A DNA stretch of 64,000 nucleotides from Chelonoidis abingdonii (Eukaryota > Chordata > Testudines > Testudinidae), in the NCBI RefSeq assembly GCF_003597395.2, contig NC_133769.1:174755019-174819018 (forward strand), written 5' to 3'. A program made the translations under genes and the position numbers. The notes under the pieces were generated by a model, which did no database searches, was not told the origin of the DNA, and saw only the letters and a program-made list of their open reading frames with translations. Shown in pieces: positions 10,376 through 21,179 of the stretch. Position 1 is the stretch's first letter. Every line of letters begins with the position of its first letter.

Positions 10376-10662
10376 GTGCTGGGACAATGGCTCTTACCTG
10401 CTTCCTGGGGAAGGATTGGGCCACCTGCCTCTCTCTTCTTTTGGCCCATTGCATGTAGCCGTCATAGAGAAGGGCAAGAACCACAGGCTCAAGCCCATAA
10501 CCAAGTAGCTAGCAAGCAGCAATGCTGATGTTGTTAACACCATAGTTTTACCCACTGAACTAGCCTGCCTGGGGGAAGGCCACCTCCCAGAGCCAGAGCC
10601 ATTTCAGAAACAAGCAACTGGCTGCAATGGGACATTATCAGATTAGGGCCCTATTTCTGCAG

Positions 10663-10738
10663 GGTGGATTAGCCCAAATAGTGGAGTGCTCGCTCTCTAT
10701 ACAAGCCTCAATGGCATTGATACCTGAATTCACCAGCC
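10663..10738 (+). ncRNA. Degenerate tRNA-like core, unit 2
   Basis: GTGGATTAGCCCAAATAGTGG resembles an A-box region, and GGCATTGATACCTGAATTCACC resembles the B box and 3' arm. Anticodon stem pairing is lost. Confidence 0.5.
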
Positions 10739-10835
10739 TGCTGTGGTAGGGGAAGCCATCTCTTTCTTAGGGCTTTGCTCAAGACCCTAGCACCATCTCT
10801 TTGTCTCACTGGCACCAGACAGGTCAGCTGAAGGT

Positions 10836-10905
10836 GGGGAATTAGCTCAAGCAGTAGACTGCTTGCCCACAACTGGGGTGAGGTAGTGAGCCTCACTCTT
10901 CATAA
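10836..10905 (+). ncRNA. Degenerate tRNA-like core, unit 3
   Basis: GGGGAATTAGCTCAAGCAGTAG is a good A-box region, followed by ACTGCTTGCCCACAACTGGGG. The B box is poor (GTGAGCCTCACTC). Confidence 0.5.
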
Positions 10906-11098
10906 CAGTGAAATGAAATCACCCTCCTTGGGCTACAGAGAGGATTAGGCCTACAACCATGGTGGTATTAGTGCCACACACCAACCAGCTGAATTAGCCA
11001 GACCACAAAAAACCACTCTCTCAGCCATTTCAGAAAAGAGCAACAGGCCATCTTGGCAAGCTTGTGGCTTCTGGCAAGACATGGCTAGCTTCCAGTCA

Positions 11099-11172
11099 GA
11101 GAGATCAGCTCAACTGGTAGAGCATTGCTTTACATGCAAGTGGATGTAGGATCAATGCCTGCATTCTCCAAT
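11099..11172 (+). ncRNA. tRNA-like core, unit 4 (best preserved, Val-TAC-like)
   Basis: ATCAGCTCAACTGGTAGAGC fits the A-box/D-arm. TTGC-TTTACAT-GCAA forms an anticodon stem-loop with TAC in the anticodon position. GGATCAATGCC fits the B box. The acceptor stem does not pair, so this is a tRNA-derived repeat and not a gene. Confidence 0.6.
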
Positions 11173-11342
11173 GGAAGGCTGCTGGCAGGGGTGGGAGGTT
11201 GCACACACCAGGCCCTTGACACCTTCTAAAAAGAGAGAACACCAGCCAGGTGGCCGAGCCATTCAGTGCCCCTCTCCCCATTCAGCCTCCGAAGAATTGA
11301 GTCATGGCAGGGCTGGTGGACAGCGGATGCTGCCTAACAGCT

Positions 11343-11420
11343 AGGAGAATTAGTTCAAGTGGTAGAGTGCTTGCTCTAAATAGGAGAAGTAGCATGACTG
11401 AAGCCCAGTGCTCCACAGGT
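11343..11420 (+). ncRNA. Degenerate tRNA-like core, unit 5
   Basis: AGGAGAATTAGTTCAAGTGG and TAGAGTGCTTGCTCTAAATAG resemble the A-box side. TGACTGAAGCCC is a weak B box. Confidence 0.5.
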
Positions 11421-11529
11421 ATCACACAGCAAGGTCAGGGTCTCAGAGAGACACTTATTGAAACAGTAAAGGTGGTTGTGTCACATTTGTCACCAGCATC
11501 CCAAGGACCAAAAAATTAGTGTTGGATTT

Positions 11530-12160
11530 TCACAGCTCCCATTCAAGAAAGTGGAAGTCATGTGCATGCTTCTGATGAGTTTACTTCCCAAACAACATTG
11601 CTTTCACCTTTTTGTAATTGCTTCTCACTCTAACTAGGCACCATGCCACTTTAGAAAGAGCCATACCATTGTACCCTATTCAGCATTACTTTAGAAATGT
11701 TATCATTTATTGCTTTCCAAATGCATTTATCGTGACATAAGTCTCTACTATGCTTTAGCAGAATTACTGTCCTATTCTCACTGATTTATAGGGCAGACTG
11801 TTGCCCAAGAAAAATAAATTCTGAGAACCTAGCAGAGTATAGAAGCATAACTGTCTACCGAAGAACAGCATGACTTGAAGAAATTGATTCCGCTGAGAAA
11901 GCGGCATAATGTGTGCAAAGCTATGGGCCTGATGCTGGTCGTATTTTTACTGCTATAACTCAGGAGTAACTCCAGCAAAGTCAATGGAGTATGCCGTGTA
12001 AAACTGGAGTGAGGAGAGAATTGGGACCTACATCTTCAAAGTGGCCAACATTTTAATTTAAATGAGAATCGTATTCCCCGATAAACCTCATGGGATAAAA
12101 AAAAAAAAGCACCCACTTGCCAAAGTAATCTACATTTGGGGTTTGAACATGTCTCTCTGT
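11530..12160. other. No gene seen
   Basis: A stretch near 11932-12025 (GCCTGATGCTGG ... AAGTCAATGGAGT ... GTAAAACTGGAGTGAGGAGA) resembles an old DNA-transposon relic also seen near 23541 and 50145. Nothing coding. Confidence 0.4.
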
Positions 12161-12162
12161 CC

Positions 12163-12321
12163 CAGTGGTTCTCAACCCACAGCCTGCTTGTGGCCCAATC
12201 AGCATGCAGCTGTGGCTCATGTGACACCCTCAGGGCTATATACATATTGTGTGGATGTGGACCACATAACATAGAGAGCTGCATATGCAGCCCACAATGA
12301 GAAATAAGTTGAGAACCACTG
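12163..12321. mobile_element. hAT MITE with CAGTGGTTCTCAAC ends (159 bp)
   Basis: The left end CAGTGGTTCTCAACC and right end GTTGAGAACCACTG are near-perfect inverted repeats of the CAGTGGTTCTCAA type known from Charlie-like hAT elements. The 8-bp flanks (CTCTGTCC, GTCTAGCT) have diverged. The overlapping 70- and 82-codon frames are not genes. Confidence 0.8.
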
Positions 12322-12529
12322 GTCTAGCTTCTTACAGTGCAGTATTAGTGCTTTATCAAGAAGTGAGATTAGGGAGACTTTTGTGGAGCAGCCCCTTTAC
12401 ACTGTAGAGGGTTGGTCACTAGGGGGAATGGAGGGTCTGATATTCTCCATACGCATTCCAGGAACAAGACTAGGGGATGAACTGTATATTTTTCTCACTT
12501 TCAGTGTACAGGTGGTTGCAGTGAAGAAA

Positions 12530-12722
12530 GGTTTGTGTTTAAGTTAGAGAGGATTCTCTGCAGCTTGAGGTCTTCAAACCACAATATGAAGACTTCAATA
12601 ACTCAGACATAGGTTAGGGGTTTGTTACAGAAGTGGACGGGTAGGATTCTGTGGCCTGCTTTGTGCAGGAGGTCAGACTAGATGATCATAATGGTCCCTT
12701 CTGACCTTAGTCTATGAGTCTA
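12530..12722 (+). mobile_element. CR1 LINE 3' tail
   Basis: Same landmarks as the 4.4-kb copy: GAAGACTTCAATAACTCAG, GAGGTCAGACTAGATGATCA and GGTCCCTTCTGACCTTAGTC, then the end repeat CTATGAGTC. Confidence 0.8.
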
Positions 12723-12724
12723 AG

Positions 12725-13878
12725 TTAGGGGTCTACACCTGACAAATGGGAAGCAGTTTGTGAATCTGTCTGCAGTATGAGCTGTGAGGTCTGAGTGCCA
12801 CAGCTGAGACTGGAGAGACACTTGAGCTTTAATGATATAAACAAAAGGGGGCTGGTGGCATGGTCCTCTCTGCGAGTGCTTGTAATGTTCTGAGGTACAA
12901 TTCAGATCAGTGGGAGGCTGTATCACCACCAGCCCCGTAACCTGGGTGCCATAAATGTTCTGCTGCTAGGTCTCACAGCTAAAACACCAACAGCCAGCAG
13001 GCAAGCACGCAGCTCCTTGAGTGCTGTGCAGCCCTGCTTCAGCACTCTGATCCCAGCAGTCCGCCTACATGACAACAGCCCCACTCTGGCCTCCACCCAT
13101 TGAAGGGTGACTCCCACAATAAGCCCATAACCATCTGTCCTGAAGTGTCCAGCCCTCTCTCCTGGAACATTCAGAGGAGTCAGAAGATCCGTTGCTCCTT
13201 TTAAAAGACAAACACACAGAAGCTTGTTGCTTGGACTGATGTTAATAATCATTTAAAGACAAACACAGATGGATGCCAAGATGGGTTCTTCTCCATCTCA
13301 TAACTTTCCAAACTCAATGTTTTGTCCCCAGACTCAGGATGCCCTCATGCTGTTCTTTTCTGGCTGTGGACTTCCCATCCCCCTGCTGAGTCATATGTAA
13401 ATGGGGCTTCCATTGTTTAATCACCCCTTACTTCATTTCATTGGAGACAGGTGGATAGCTGCCTGTCTTCCTGTCTGGGAGAAACCTGTTTTATCAGCTC
13501 CACATATCCCTAACTCTTAGCAAACACAAGACTACTAATGATCAGTGAGTTATTAGCTTTCCAATGAAATATAACATTCCACAGTTGGGGTATATATTAT
13601 GACAGCCATGTGTTATGTGTGATGAGTATGTCAAGCCTGACAAGAGCTGCTGACAGAGTAATGAACCACCACTGGGCCTCTGTGTCACAGTGCCCATGAC
13701 TTTGAAATTTGGTCCCCTCTAGGTCTGACATAGATCACATCTGATGAGCTTCAGGATGTGTTGCTAACCTCATATTTATTCCCAGTCATTTACCAATAAA
13801 GGTGTGGGAGAAGGAATTATAAGGGTGGGGAGTAGTTGGAAATGGAGAGGGATTTCAGCTCTTAAGTTTTAAGGTAAC
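12725..13878. other. No gene seen; possible old LTR fragments
   Basis: Text such as TTAATAATCATTTAAAGACAAACACAG and CATCTCATAACTTTCC may belong to an antisense LTR. I could not define ends. The minus-strand 109-codon frame at 12923-13252 lacks motifs. Confidence 0.35.
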
Positions 13879-14583
13879 TGTGGTGGGGTGTCTGCCCCAG
13901 GCTGGCCCTGATAGGGTTAAAACCCAGCCTGGAGGGCTACAAGTAAACAGTCAATTCTGGCAGTGGCCAATTATGGTCCAGACAGCCCATATAAAAGGAA
14001 GCTGCAGGCCAGAGCAGGAATCTACTTCAGGAAACCTAAAGGAGGGGACTGGCTTCCTCGAGGGCTGCAGAACTAGCACCTTGAACAGGGCTGCTAGGAG
14101 TTGCAGGCCTGAGGCCCTGGGAAGACTGTGAAGGAGCTAGAGGCAGGAGCTGAAGGCTCTGGGGCTATGGGGAAGTGGCCCAGGGAATCGAGACACTGGT
14201 GAAGAAAGAAAGGAGGGGCAGCGGGAAACTGTTTACAGGGTCCCTGGGCTGGGAGTCAGAGTAATGGGTGGGCTTGGGTCATAGCTCCCTCACCCAATCC
14301 CACACTCGCCACTAAAAAAGCGGTCATGCTATGGACTGCCAACCCGCTGCAAGGAGCGGCTAGACTGTTGTGGAAGGAGTCTCTCGGAAGGGGGCGACTC
14401 TGATAGTGACACGGCTGGAGGGCTGTGCCATGAAACAGAGGCAGTGATACTGGAATTGCAGTGGGTCTGCAGGTGGAGACAAGGGCAGGAGAACCACCAC
14501 CACCAGAGGGCACACCTGCTGACCAGAGCTAATTCCTGAAACAGCCAGCAGGAGGCGCCAGTGTGATGAGTGACCCCATGATA
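13879..14583 (+). mobile_element. Gypsy-like solo LTR (about 705 bp)
   Basis: Starts TGTGGTGGGGTGTCTGCCCC. A TATA box ATATAAAAGGAAGC lies near 13990. The usual GGGTCCCTGGGCTGGGAGTC occurs near 14238. Flanks GTAAC (13874-13878) and GGAAC (14584-14588) differ at one base and may be the target duplication. The 83-112-codon frames across it are not genes. Confidence 0.7.
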
Positions 14584-14589
14584 GGAACC

Positions 14590-14985
14590 TAAAGTTTTTC
14601 TTATAAATCTAAGTAAATAAATACTGGAAATACAAAGCAGAAGTACTGTAGCATGACAATATACCATGTAAAGAGGTCACTAGTTTAAAAACAAATCACA
14701 TCAGGGAGATAAAGGTTCCAATGTAACTTTTTAAGTTAGCTGTGTTGCACAAACTACTTGTTTGTTTCACAAGCTGCATATCATCAAACACAGATGTACA
14801 AAATAAATAAAGTAGCTATTGCAGCTTGGATTTTGCATGTTTTGACTTTTAGTGTCTAACTGTGCAAGCTTAATGTAAAATATACACTCTAAAGGGAGAA
14901 TGTGGCCAGAACAGCTTTATTGTAAATTGCCACAATTCTATTATTTTTATGCATCTGGACCAGTTGGATTCCAAAGAGTATTTGC
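14590..14985. other. No gene seen
   Basis: A+T-rich spacer leading into the LINE relic. A 116-codon minus-strand frame at 14870-15220 is antisense to it. Confidence 0.4.
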
Positions 14986-14989
14986 ACCT

Positions 14990-15772
14990 TCCTTTTAACG
15001 TGTGGTTGAAAAAAAAAAGGGCTAAAATAGTGCAAATATGTGATAGTTTAAACCATCTCAGATTCACAGACGATATTGTGTTGATTGCCAAAAATACTAT
15101 CAAACTACAGAAAATGCTGCAAGAACTCAACACAAAAAGCAGCCAAGTCAAACTGAAAATTAACCACCCCAAAACAAAATTTATGCAGTCTGATACCTTG
15201 CCAAAAGGCCCCCATAACAATCAAGGGAGAACAAATAGAAGAAGTTGAGCAATAGGTCTATTTGGGCCAAGAAATTAACATGCATCACGATCAGAAAGGT
15301 GAACTCTTGCAAAGAAAGAAAGCAGGTTGGTGCACATTCAGTTCTATCAAGGATGTCCTCCAAGGAAAAATCAACAAGGCAACATGCACCAGCCTCTTCA
15401 ACTCAATAATAGCAATGTAGTATGGCAGCAAAACATTGGCACTGGCCAAGACAGAGGAACAACAACTGTCTGTCATGGAAAGGGTGCTGGAAAGAAGAAT
15501 TCTGGAAATTTCAATCTGCGACCGAGTCCCCAGTGAAGTGATCAGACAGCAGAGTGGAGTGCAGGACGTCGTTGTTGAGATCAGACATAGTAAAATGTGA
15601 TGGGCTGGGCATATAGCAAGGCTCACTGACAATCGATGGAGTGCAGCTGTTGCCGAGTGGTACCCATGGGAACTGAAATGACCTCTTGGCCGACCTCCAA
15701 AGAGATGGGAAGATTTTCTTGTGAAAAGACATGGCCACACATGGAGAAAGAAGGCCAGGATATGAGAAGAAT
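14990..15772 (+). pseudogene. RTE-clade LINE reverse transcriptase, 3' part, inactivated
   Basis: One plus-strand frame carries typical RTE landmarks in order. LNHLRFTDDIVLIAK (15046-15090) is the catalytic FADD box, here F-T-D-D. Then come KLKINHPKTKFM, VYLGQEI near 15257, ERRILEIS near 15492, WAGHIARLTDNRW near 15601 and GRPPKRWEDF near 15687. In-frame stops interrupt it at several points (for example within 15244-15270, near 15418, 15598 and 15679). The N-terminal endonuclease is missing. This is a non-viral LINE relic. The long minus-strand frame over it is an antisense shadow. Confidence 0.85.
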
Positions 15773-15774
15773 GG

Positions 15775-15865
15775 AAGACATGTTGTGGGGTTTGGTCCTG
15801 CTTTGAGCAGGGGTTTGGACTAGATGACCTCCTGACGTCCCTTCCAACCCTGATATTCTGCGATT
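15775..15865 (+). mobile_element. CR1 LINE 3' tail directly after the RTE fragment
   Basis: GAGCAGGGGTTTGGACTAGATG, ACCTCCTGACGTCCCTTCC and AACCCTGATATTCTGCGATT match the other common CR1 3' end. The RTE open frame runs to within a few bases of it. Confidence 0.85.
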
Positions 15866-15929
15866 GGCATAATCTATATGAGGGCTGAAGGACCGATCGA
15901 TCAAGGTGATCAGAATAGTGCAATGTACC

Positions 15930-16105
15930 AGAAAGAACAGGTTTTATTGCCTTCATTAACATCATGTTTATTATAGCAGTGCCAAAACACCAACCGACCA
16001 AAAATTGGGTTCCATTATGCTAAGCACTGTGCAATCATAGTACATAGTCCCTGCATCAAAGAGCTTAGACCGGACAGATACAGGGCGAGGGGAAGGGGAG
16101 AACAC
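15930..16105 (+). repeat. Old SINE-like repeat fragment
   Basis: GTTCCATTATGCTAAGCACTG, TGCAATCATAGTACATAGTC and CCTGCATCAAAGAGCTTAGA match the family seen at 2030 and 60296. Confidence 0.6.
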
Positions 16106-17450
16106 ACAAGAAGAGTGAACTACACCATGACAGCAAAGGTTGTTCGTTGAGTTTTCTTTGGGGGCATGAAAATTAGATGGGGATAAGCTGAATGGAGGGG
16201 GAATATTGAAAGGAAAGGGAGGGCAAGAAGGGCAGGGAGAAGAGGATAATAGAGGCAGATGTGGAGTGAAACTGAGATGAAGAGAATGTGTGGGAGGAAG
16301 AAGGTTTAAGCTAACATCCAATCAGGCCATCAGAGGAAGTCCATAACATACTAGGAAAGTTTAAAATTAATAGCAAACAATGTAAAAGAGGAAAAGGGGG
16401 ATTTATTCTTTATGAAACATCCCTGATCCCCATATGGTTTAATAAGAGCCAAGACTGTCTGTTTTGGGCCCAAAAGGCATGAAATTTTTTCTTCAAAAAA
16501 TAAACTCCAAGAACTGCTGTTGCCATTAAAACTTAGATCAGTAGAAATGTGTAATTTAAGAAGGAACAAGAAAATTGAATTAAACTAACTGAGCAGTTCA
16601 TTTTTTCCTGTGTTAAGCATTTTACTCACAAGTTTACTACTACAGAAAGTTTAAAATTCCTCTTAGAAACACAGAATTGCAGGTTGGTTGAGGCCACACC
16701 TCTCAAAATCCCATATCCTCCAGCTGGAAAGGCTAAAATTCTAACACATGATCACAGTGTTGCTAGGGAACAAGGGGAAAATAAGTAGGAAAGGAATTAA
16801 GAACTAGCAGAAGTGAAATGCAGAGTAGTGATTTAAAGTGTCAGGTTAAAACATATTGTAATAGTATCAGAGGTCATTGCAAGACTTCACTGCAAATCAT
16901 AGGAGAGCCTCACCGTGCTTTGGTGTCATTGAGCAAGGACAAACTAAATAATTTCTAGACAATGTAGCAGAATACATTCTACAGTTCTAATCATCACTGA
17001 GCCAGATTCTCCACAGTGTCTGAGCTCTACTTTGTGCAGAGAAGGTAGGTATCTTCAATGATTTGGTCCATGATAGCCCTAGTTACACCACCTTAGGGCT
17101 GGCTGTAATTTATACTACTGGTGTATAGCCCCTATAGAACTTCATGCCAGTAAAGAATGGTAGCCTAGATCTGCTACTCCCTTTCCCATCCCTGTTTCCA
17201 ACATGTCTCTACACTGGGGAGTAATGGAAGAGTGGGAGAGCAGTTGTTGCAGTACCTGGTTTTGTTGGATTTACTCCAGAGGGGAATTACATCCCCAATC
17301 TAGCTCCTTTACATGGTCACAGCCATGTACAAGGCCCAGAGCAAGAGATTAAAACTGGCTCATTGTATTTTGATGAGCACATGCTAATAAGAGGAGCTTA
17401 TTAGCTGGTAGTGTTCCCTGTATTTTAAGATTGCCTAATGCTTTCCATTA
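16105..17450. other. No gene seen
   Basis: Includes a purine-rich stretch (16180-16300). An old DNA-transposon relic is likely near 17065-17160 (TTACACCACCTTAGGGCTGG). No coding signal. Confidence 0.4.
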
Positions 17451-17454
17451 TGAA

Positions 17455-17590
17455 ACCCTGTTTTCAGTTGCTTATAACTTTGCCAGACTTCAGCTGTTCA
17501 GGCTGAAATTTTCCATGCCAGGTGTTTGCCTCGGACTGCAACATTTTTTGGAAAGTTTCAGCTAAAACAGTTTAACCATTTCTCAGAATG
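17455..17590 (+). repeat. Interspersed repeat, family C copy 1
   Basis: The start CCCTGTTTTCAGTTGCTTAT, then GGCTGAAATTTTCCATGCC, recur on the minus strand at 35088-35201. Related text appears at 22040-22155 and 22895-22990. The class is unknown; it may be part of a DNA transposon. Confidence 0.6.
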
Positions 17591-17604
17591 AGATATGGGG
17601 AAAA

Positions 17605-18600
17605 ATATTTTGTCTATGTCCAAAGGTTCTTACAACTGCAATTCTAGTATCTCCATTCTTTGGAGCAAGTCCTTGAACATTGGCAGGGGCGTGGTCATTT
17701 GGTAAAGGACATACCAGTTGCGGTCCCTGTAAAAATTTGGTCAAGTTTTAAACCTCTGATAAATCTCAGTTCACGCACGTTCTGTAGAGACTTGTTAGAT
17801 TTGGCAGTTAAATTCTCAGAAGACGCTGTCTGTTCTGAGCATGCTCTAGACAAGGGATGCTGGAGCTGAGCAGGTTTTCCCTGGCATTTGATCCCCTCAG
17901 CAGCCCAACACAGGAACTAAAACCAGGGAGACTGTTTCTCCTGTGCTTCCAATGCCCCCACAACAGACGCTCAGGAAAAGGAGACAGCCACTCAACTGGA
18001 ATACAGAGGGATGAGGAATGCAAGGGGGCAGAGGCAGGCTGGGGCTGGGCAGACAAGGAATAAAAAGGTGGCAAAGACAGGCTACAGGGAAAATATGGAT
18101 AGGCTGAGATGGGGCACATCGGGGCAGAGGCTGAAACAGCAGATGCAGTAGCCAGAGAAAAACTCATTGAGAAAGCACAGCACGCTCCCTTTCAGAACCT
18201 AAAATAGAACACAGGACTCCTGACTCTTAGCATACCTCTGCTGTCTATCAAATAGCTGTGAAAACCATTGGACAAGTGTATCTCATCTGCCTCTCGTGGC
18301 TGGTCCACAAAGGCTAACATCTTGCTACTGTTATCAGTTACTCCACCAACTCAAGTGGTAGAGGCCAGTGCTGTGGAGCTAAAGGTTCCAGTTCTGCTCA
18401 TGAGCAATGTAGGGAGTAAATATGATTCCAGATAATTTTTTTGTAAACCAAGGAAATTGCAACCATATCTTTCTTTTAAAATAGTTCTTGAATGTAAATC
18501 AAGCACTCGCATTAGGAAATGCCTGAATTGAAGTTGCCCAGGCAATCTTACTTTGGCTCTCTTCTACATATACATTACAACATGGTCTTTAATTATATGG
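17605..18600. other. No gene seen
   Basis: The 119-codon minus-strand frame at 17808-18167 and the 68-69-codon plus-strand frames show no domain or splice context. Confidence 0.4.
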
Positions 18601-18604
18601 ATCA

Positions 18605-18705
18605 CATCACAAATTCATGAGGGGGCTGAAATGAAGTTGCATGGTTAGTCTTAATTGGGGCATTTCCTGACTTTAGAGTGCTTAACTTTGCAACTTTAAA
18701 TGTCT
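18605..18705 (+). repeat. Interspersed repeat, family D copy 1
   Basis: GGGGCATTTCCTGACTTTAG, then GAGTGCTTAACTTTGCAACT, is repeated as AAATTTCCTAACTTTTGAGTG and TTTGACTTTGCAACCTTAATG near 20798-20845. A probable antisense copy lies near 34955-34990. Confidence 0.55.
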
Positions 18706-19310
18706 TTAGTTATTTTGTATGCAAAATTGTATATTGCAATCACACAGTTCATTTTTCTACTTTATTTTCTATCTGTTTTATATACTCTAAGATACCTTAA
18801 TTACAGTAAAAATTCTTTCTACCCTTAGTTATTTTATTTCCAATTTATTTAACAATCTTGTTTCCTTACCTCAGAAAGAAACCCTTCTTTTTTGGCCTCT
18901 GAATAAATTAAACAACAAACCTCCCAAGGGAATTTCCACTCACCAAGTGGATCATAAATGCAGTTTGCTCAATGAATAAAGCCTTAAAGTTATCTGGAAG
19001 AACAGAGACAATCATGAAGAATTTCCAGAAGTACTACTGAGCACTGTATAGATTAAAAATAAGAGGTGTAACTAATAGGTTCTTTTTCAATATTTATTGA
19101 TTGAAAGATCAGCTGGTCAAGTTCAGGTTTGGTTTGTTAATCATAGACTAGGTCTCTAAGATCAAACAGCACAAACGAAAAGGCTAATTTACCAGTCCTG
19201 GGGTAGAAGGCCTGCCCTGCTGCTCTGGTTCAAAGTGGATTATGGGTTTATGAAGACTTCTTCTCCCTTGTTTATCCCATAGTATAATTTTTGCAGTTCA
19301 CTCACCATTA
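18705..19310. other. No gene seen
   Basis: Very A+T-rich sequence with AATAAA words on both strands. No open frame. Confidence 0.4.
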
Positions 19311-19312
19311 CA

Positions 19313-19465
19313 TCTCTACCTTCTGGTCAAGTACATTTTCATCATGCCCTACTATATCCTGTTGAACCTCATCAGATTTATTTTGGCCCAATCCTCTAAT
19401 TTGTCTAGGTCCCTCTGTATCCCACCCCTACTCCTTCCAGTTTAATGTCAAAAGATCGAGATGAA
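19313..19465 (-). pseudogene. CR1 LINE reverse transcriptase fragment, antisense
   Basis: Read on the minus strand, GATACAGAGGGACCTAGAC onward encodes a piece like IQRDLDKLEDWAK-N-L-M-R-F-N-R. This is the segment just after the F-A-D-D box in CR1-type reverse transcriptases. Both ends are lost in unrelated DNA and the reading frame decays towards 19465. Confidence 0.7.
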
Positions 19466-19727
19466 TTTTACCCACTTGTTTTAATCATCATTGAAACCCT
19501 CTGTAGCTTCATCTTACTGCAACTAGGTCAAATATAGTCCACCTTATTTACAGACACAAATGAGACACTTATATTAATATACCCTACATTTCAATTTCAT
19601 CATCAGTAGGTTTATTACTTTAACTTGGCCACTACATAGTCCCAGTGAAAATGTAATTACAAGATGTACTTAGCAACAGGAAGAGCCTTTAATTTTCAGT
19701 TCGGTTTTTGCTTGATCTAACGAGACC

Positions 19728-20050
19728 CAGGGCCGGCTCCAGGCCCCAGCGTGCCAAGCGTGTGCTTGGGGCGGCATGCCACTGGGGGCGCTCTGCCGGT
19801 TGCCGGAAGAGCAGCCATGGCTCTGGTGGACCTCCCGCAGGCTTCCCTGTGGAGGGTCTGCTGGTCCCGCAGCTCCGGTGGAGCATCCGCAGGCACCGCC
19901 TGTGGGAGGTCCACCGGAGCCGCGGGGGGCAGACCCCCTGCAGGGAAGCCTGCGGGAGGTCCACCGGAGCCACAGGACCGGCGAGTGGCAGAGCGCCCCC
20001 TGCGGCGTGCCGCCATGCTTGGGGCCGCAAAATGGCTAGAGCCAGTCCTG
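19728..20050. mobile_element. Non-autonomous hAT element, family A copy 2 (323 bp)
   Basis: A perfect 8-bp duplication ACGAGACC (19720-19727 and 20051-20058) flanks ends CAGGGCCGGCTCCAGG and CTAGAGCCAGTCCTG. The interior is a nested palindrome. An outer stem pairs about 19821-19860 with 19930-19969 (around 36 of 40 positions). Inside it a second stem pairs 19873-19894 with 19897-19919. This is the fullest of three copies. All overlapping frames of 87-141 codons are products of the GC-rich repeat. Confidence 0.95.
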
Positions 20051-20059
20051 ACGAGACCT

Positions 20060-20770
20060 TAGTTGTCATCCTCTGGGGTGCATGCCACTTCTTCACCACT
20101 GTACTCACAAGGGACTATACTAATAAATATTGATACGCTTGCACTAGCCAGAAGCTGCTAAATGAACATAAAACAATAAGGAGTTTAAGCTTTTTCGGGG
20201 GGGTGGGGGGAAGGGAATCTTTATGGTTAGGGGTTTCTCTTAGTGCACTAATCCTCATTCAGTCATATTGATGATGAATAAAATTAAATATGCTTTCAGC
20301 TATATTGTGTACAACGCATCTACAAATGAACTTTTGAGCTATGCTCATTTTAAAAAAGAATTTGTAAAGCAACAAAGCATGTGAACTCTGATTTGCTTGT
20401 GTCAATTTATTTTCTCTCCATTGGCTTTAACTCCCTAGCTCTGTAGAGACTATGGACATACACAGCATGTCCTCTTAAGCATCAGTTAAAATGTCTGAAT
20501 AGTAAAATGATAGTTTTGGTGTGTAATACTATGCTAAAAGAACACTGAGAATTGCAAAGACTAGCACTCAAAAGTTACAAATCTCAGAATTAAGGTTGCA
20601 ACAAAGGAGACGGGGGTCCCACAGACAACAATGTCCTTCATTATCCAACCCTGATTAATGTGCAGAGTGTCCCCATCCTGTGCACTCAGTGGCACAGGGA
20701 TCCTGTGGAAAAAAGTGATACATCATGTAATTAGACAGTATCATAACACATAAGCACTAGGGAACAAAAT
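20060..20770. other. No gene seen
   Basis: A+T-rich spacer with a G-run at 20198-20211. No coding signal. Confidence 0.4.
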
Positions 20771-20774
20771 TTAG

Positions 20775-20850
20775 GTTGCCTGTGCAACCTACATTCTGAA
20801 ATTTCCTAACTTTTGAGTGTTTGACTTTGCAACCTTAATGTTTTTAACAT
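20775..20850 (+). repeat. Interspersed repeat, family D copy 2
   Basis: Shares TTTCCTAACTTTTGAGTG and GACTTTGCAACCTTAATG with the copy near 18650. Confidence 0.55.
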
Positions 20851-21179
20851 GTTTGTGGTGTGTGTGATTTTTCTACGTTTTTAAACAAATTGAATAAATG
20901 AATTCCGTCGTGTGGCATGATATTGGCACCCACATAAATCATCAGCGGGGTTGGGACATTTAGATCCACCACACAGACTTCTGCCTCTTGAGCTAACTGA
21001 GTAACTGACAGCAAGTGTAGATTGTCATCCCCTATGTGGATCACCTTTGCCAGTGGGTATCACAGATATCTTCTGGAAGCAGAGGAATGGTGAAATTCAA
21101 GAATCTTGGTTCCTCTCCAGGTTCTGGAGGAGAGCACTCTCTAGTGCACAATCTTGAACCCCTCTGCTTTGTCCCCTTC

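Larger units (their letters stand above)
10130..11520 (+). repeat. Cluster of degenerate tRNA-like units
   Basis: At least five related units share a tRNA-like core and a linker. The linker recurs as GCCATTTTGGAAAGGAGCAGCAGGCC (10221), GAGCCATTTCAGAAACAAGCAAC (10596) and CAGCCATTTCAGAAAAGAGCAAC (11021), each followed some 50-100 bp later by a core. It looks like an amplified tRNA-derived repeat. The frames of 62-86 codons across it are not genes. Confidence 0.7.

Noticed and set aside
11099..11172. Functional tRNA-Val gene
   Set aside because: Anticodon loop and boxes are recognisable but the acceptor stem does not pair and sister units are decayed.
15291..16001. Longest open frame in the window, 236 codons on the minus strand
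   Set aside because: It is antisense to the RTE relic, the CR1 tail and a SINE-like repeat; no domain in the frame itself.
19708..20133. Frames of 139-141 codons on both strands
   Set aside because: Both arise from the GC-rich palindrome of the hAT family A element.
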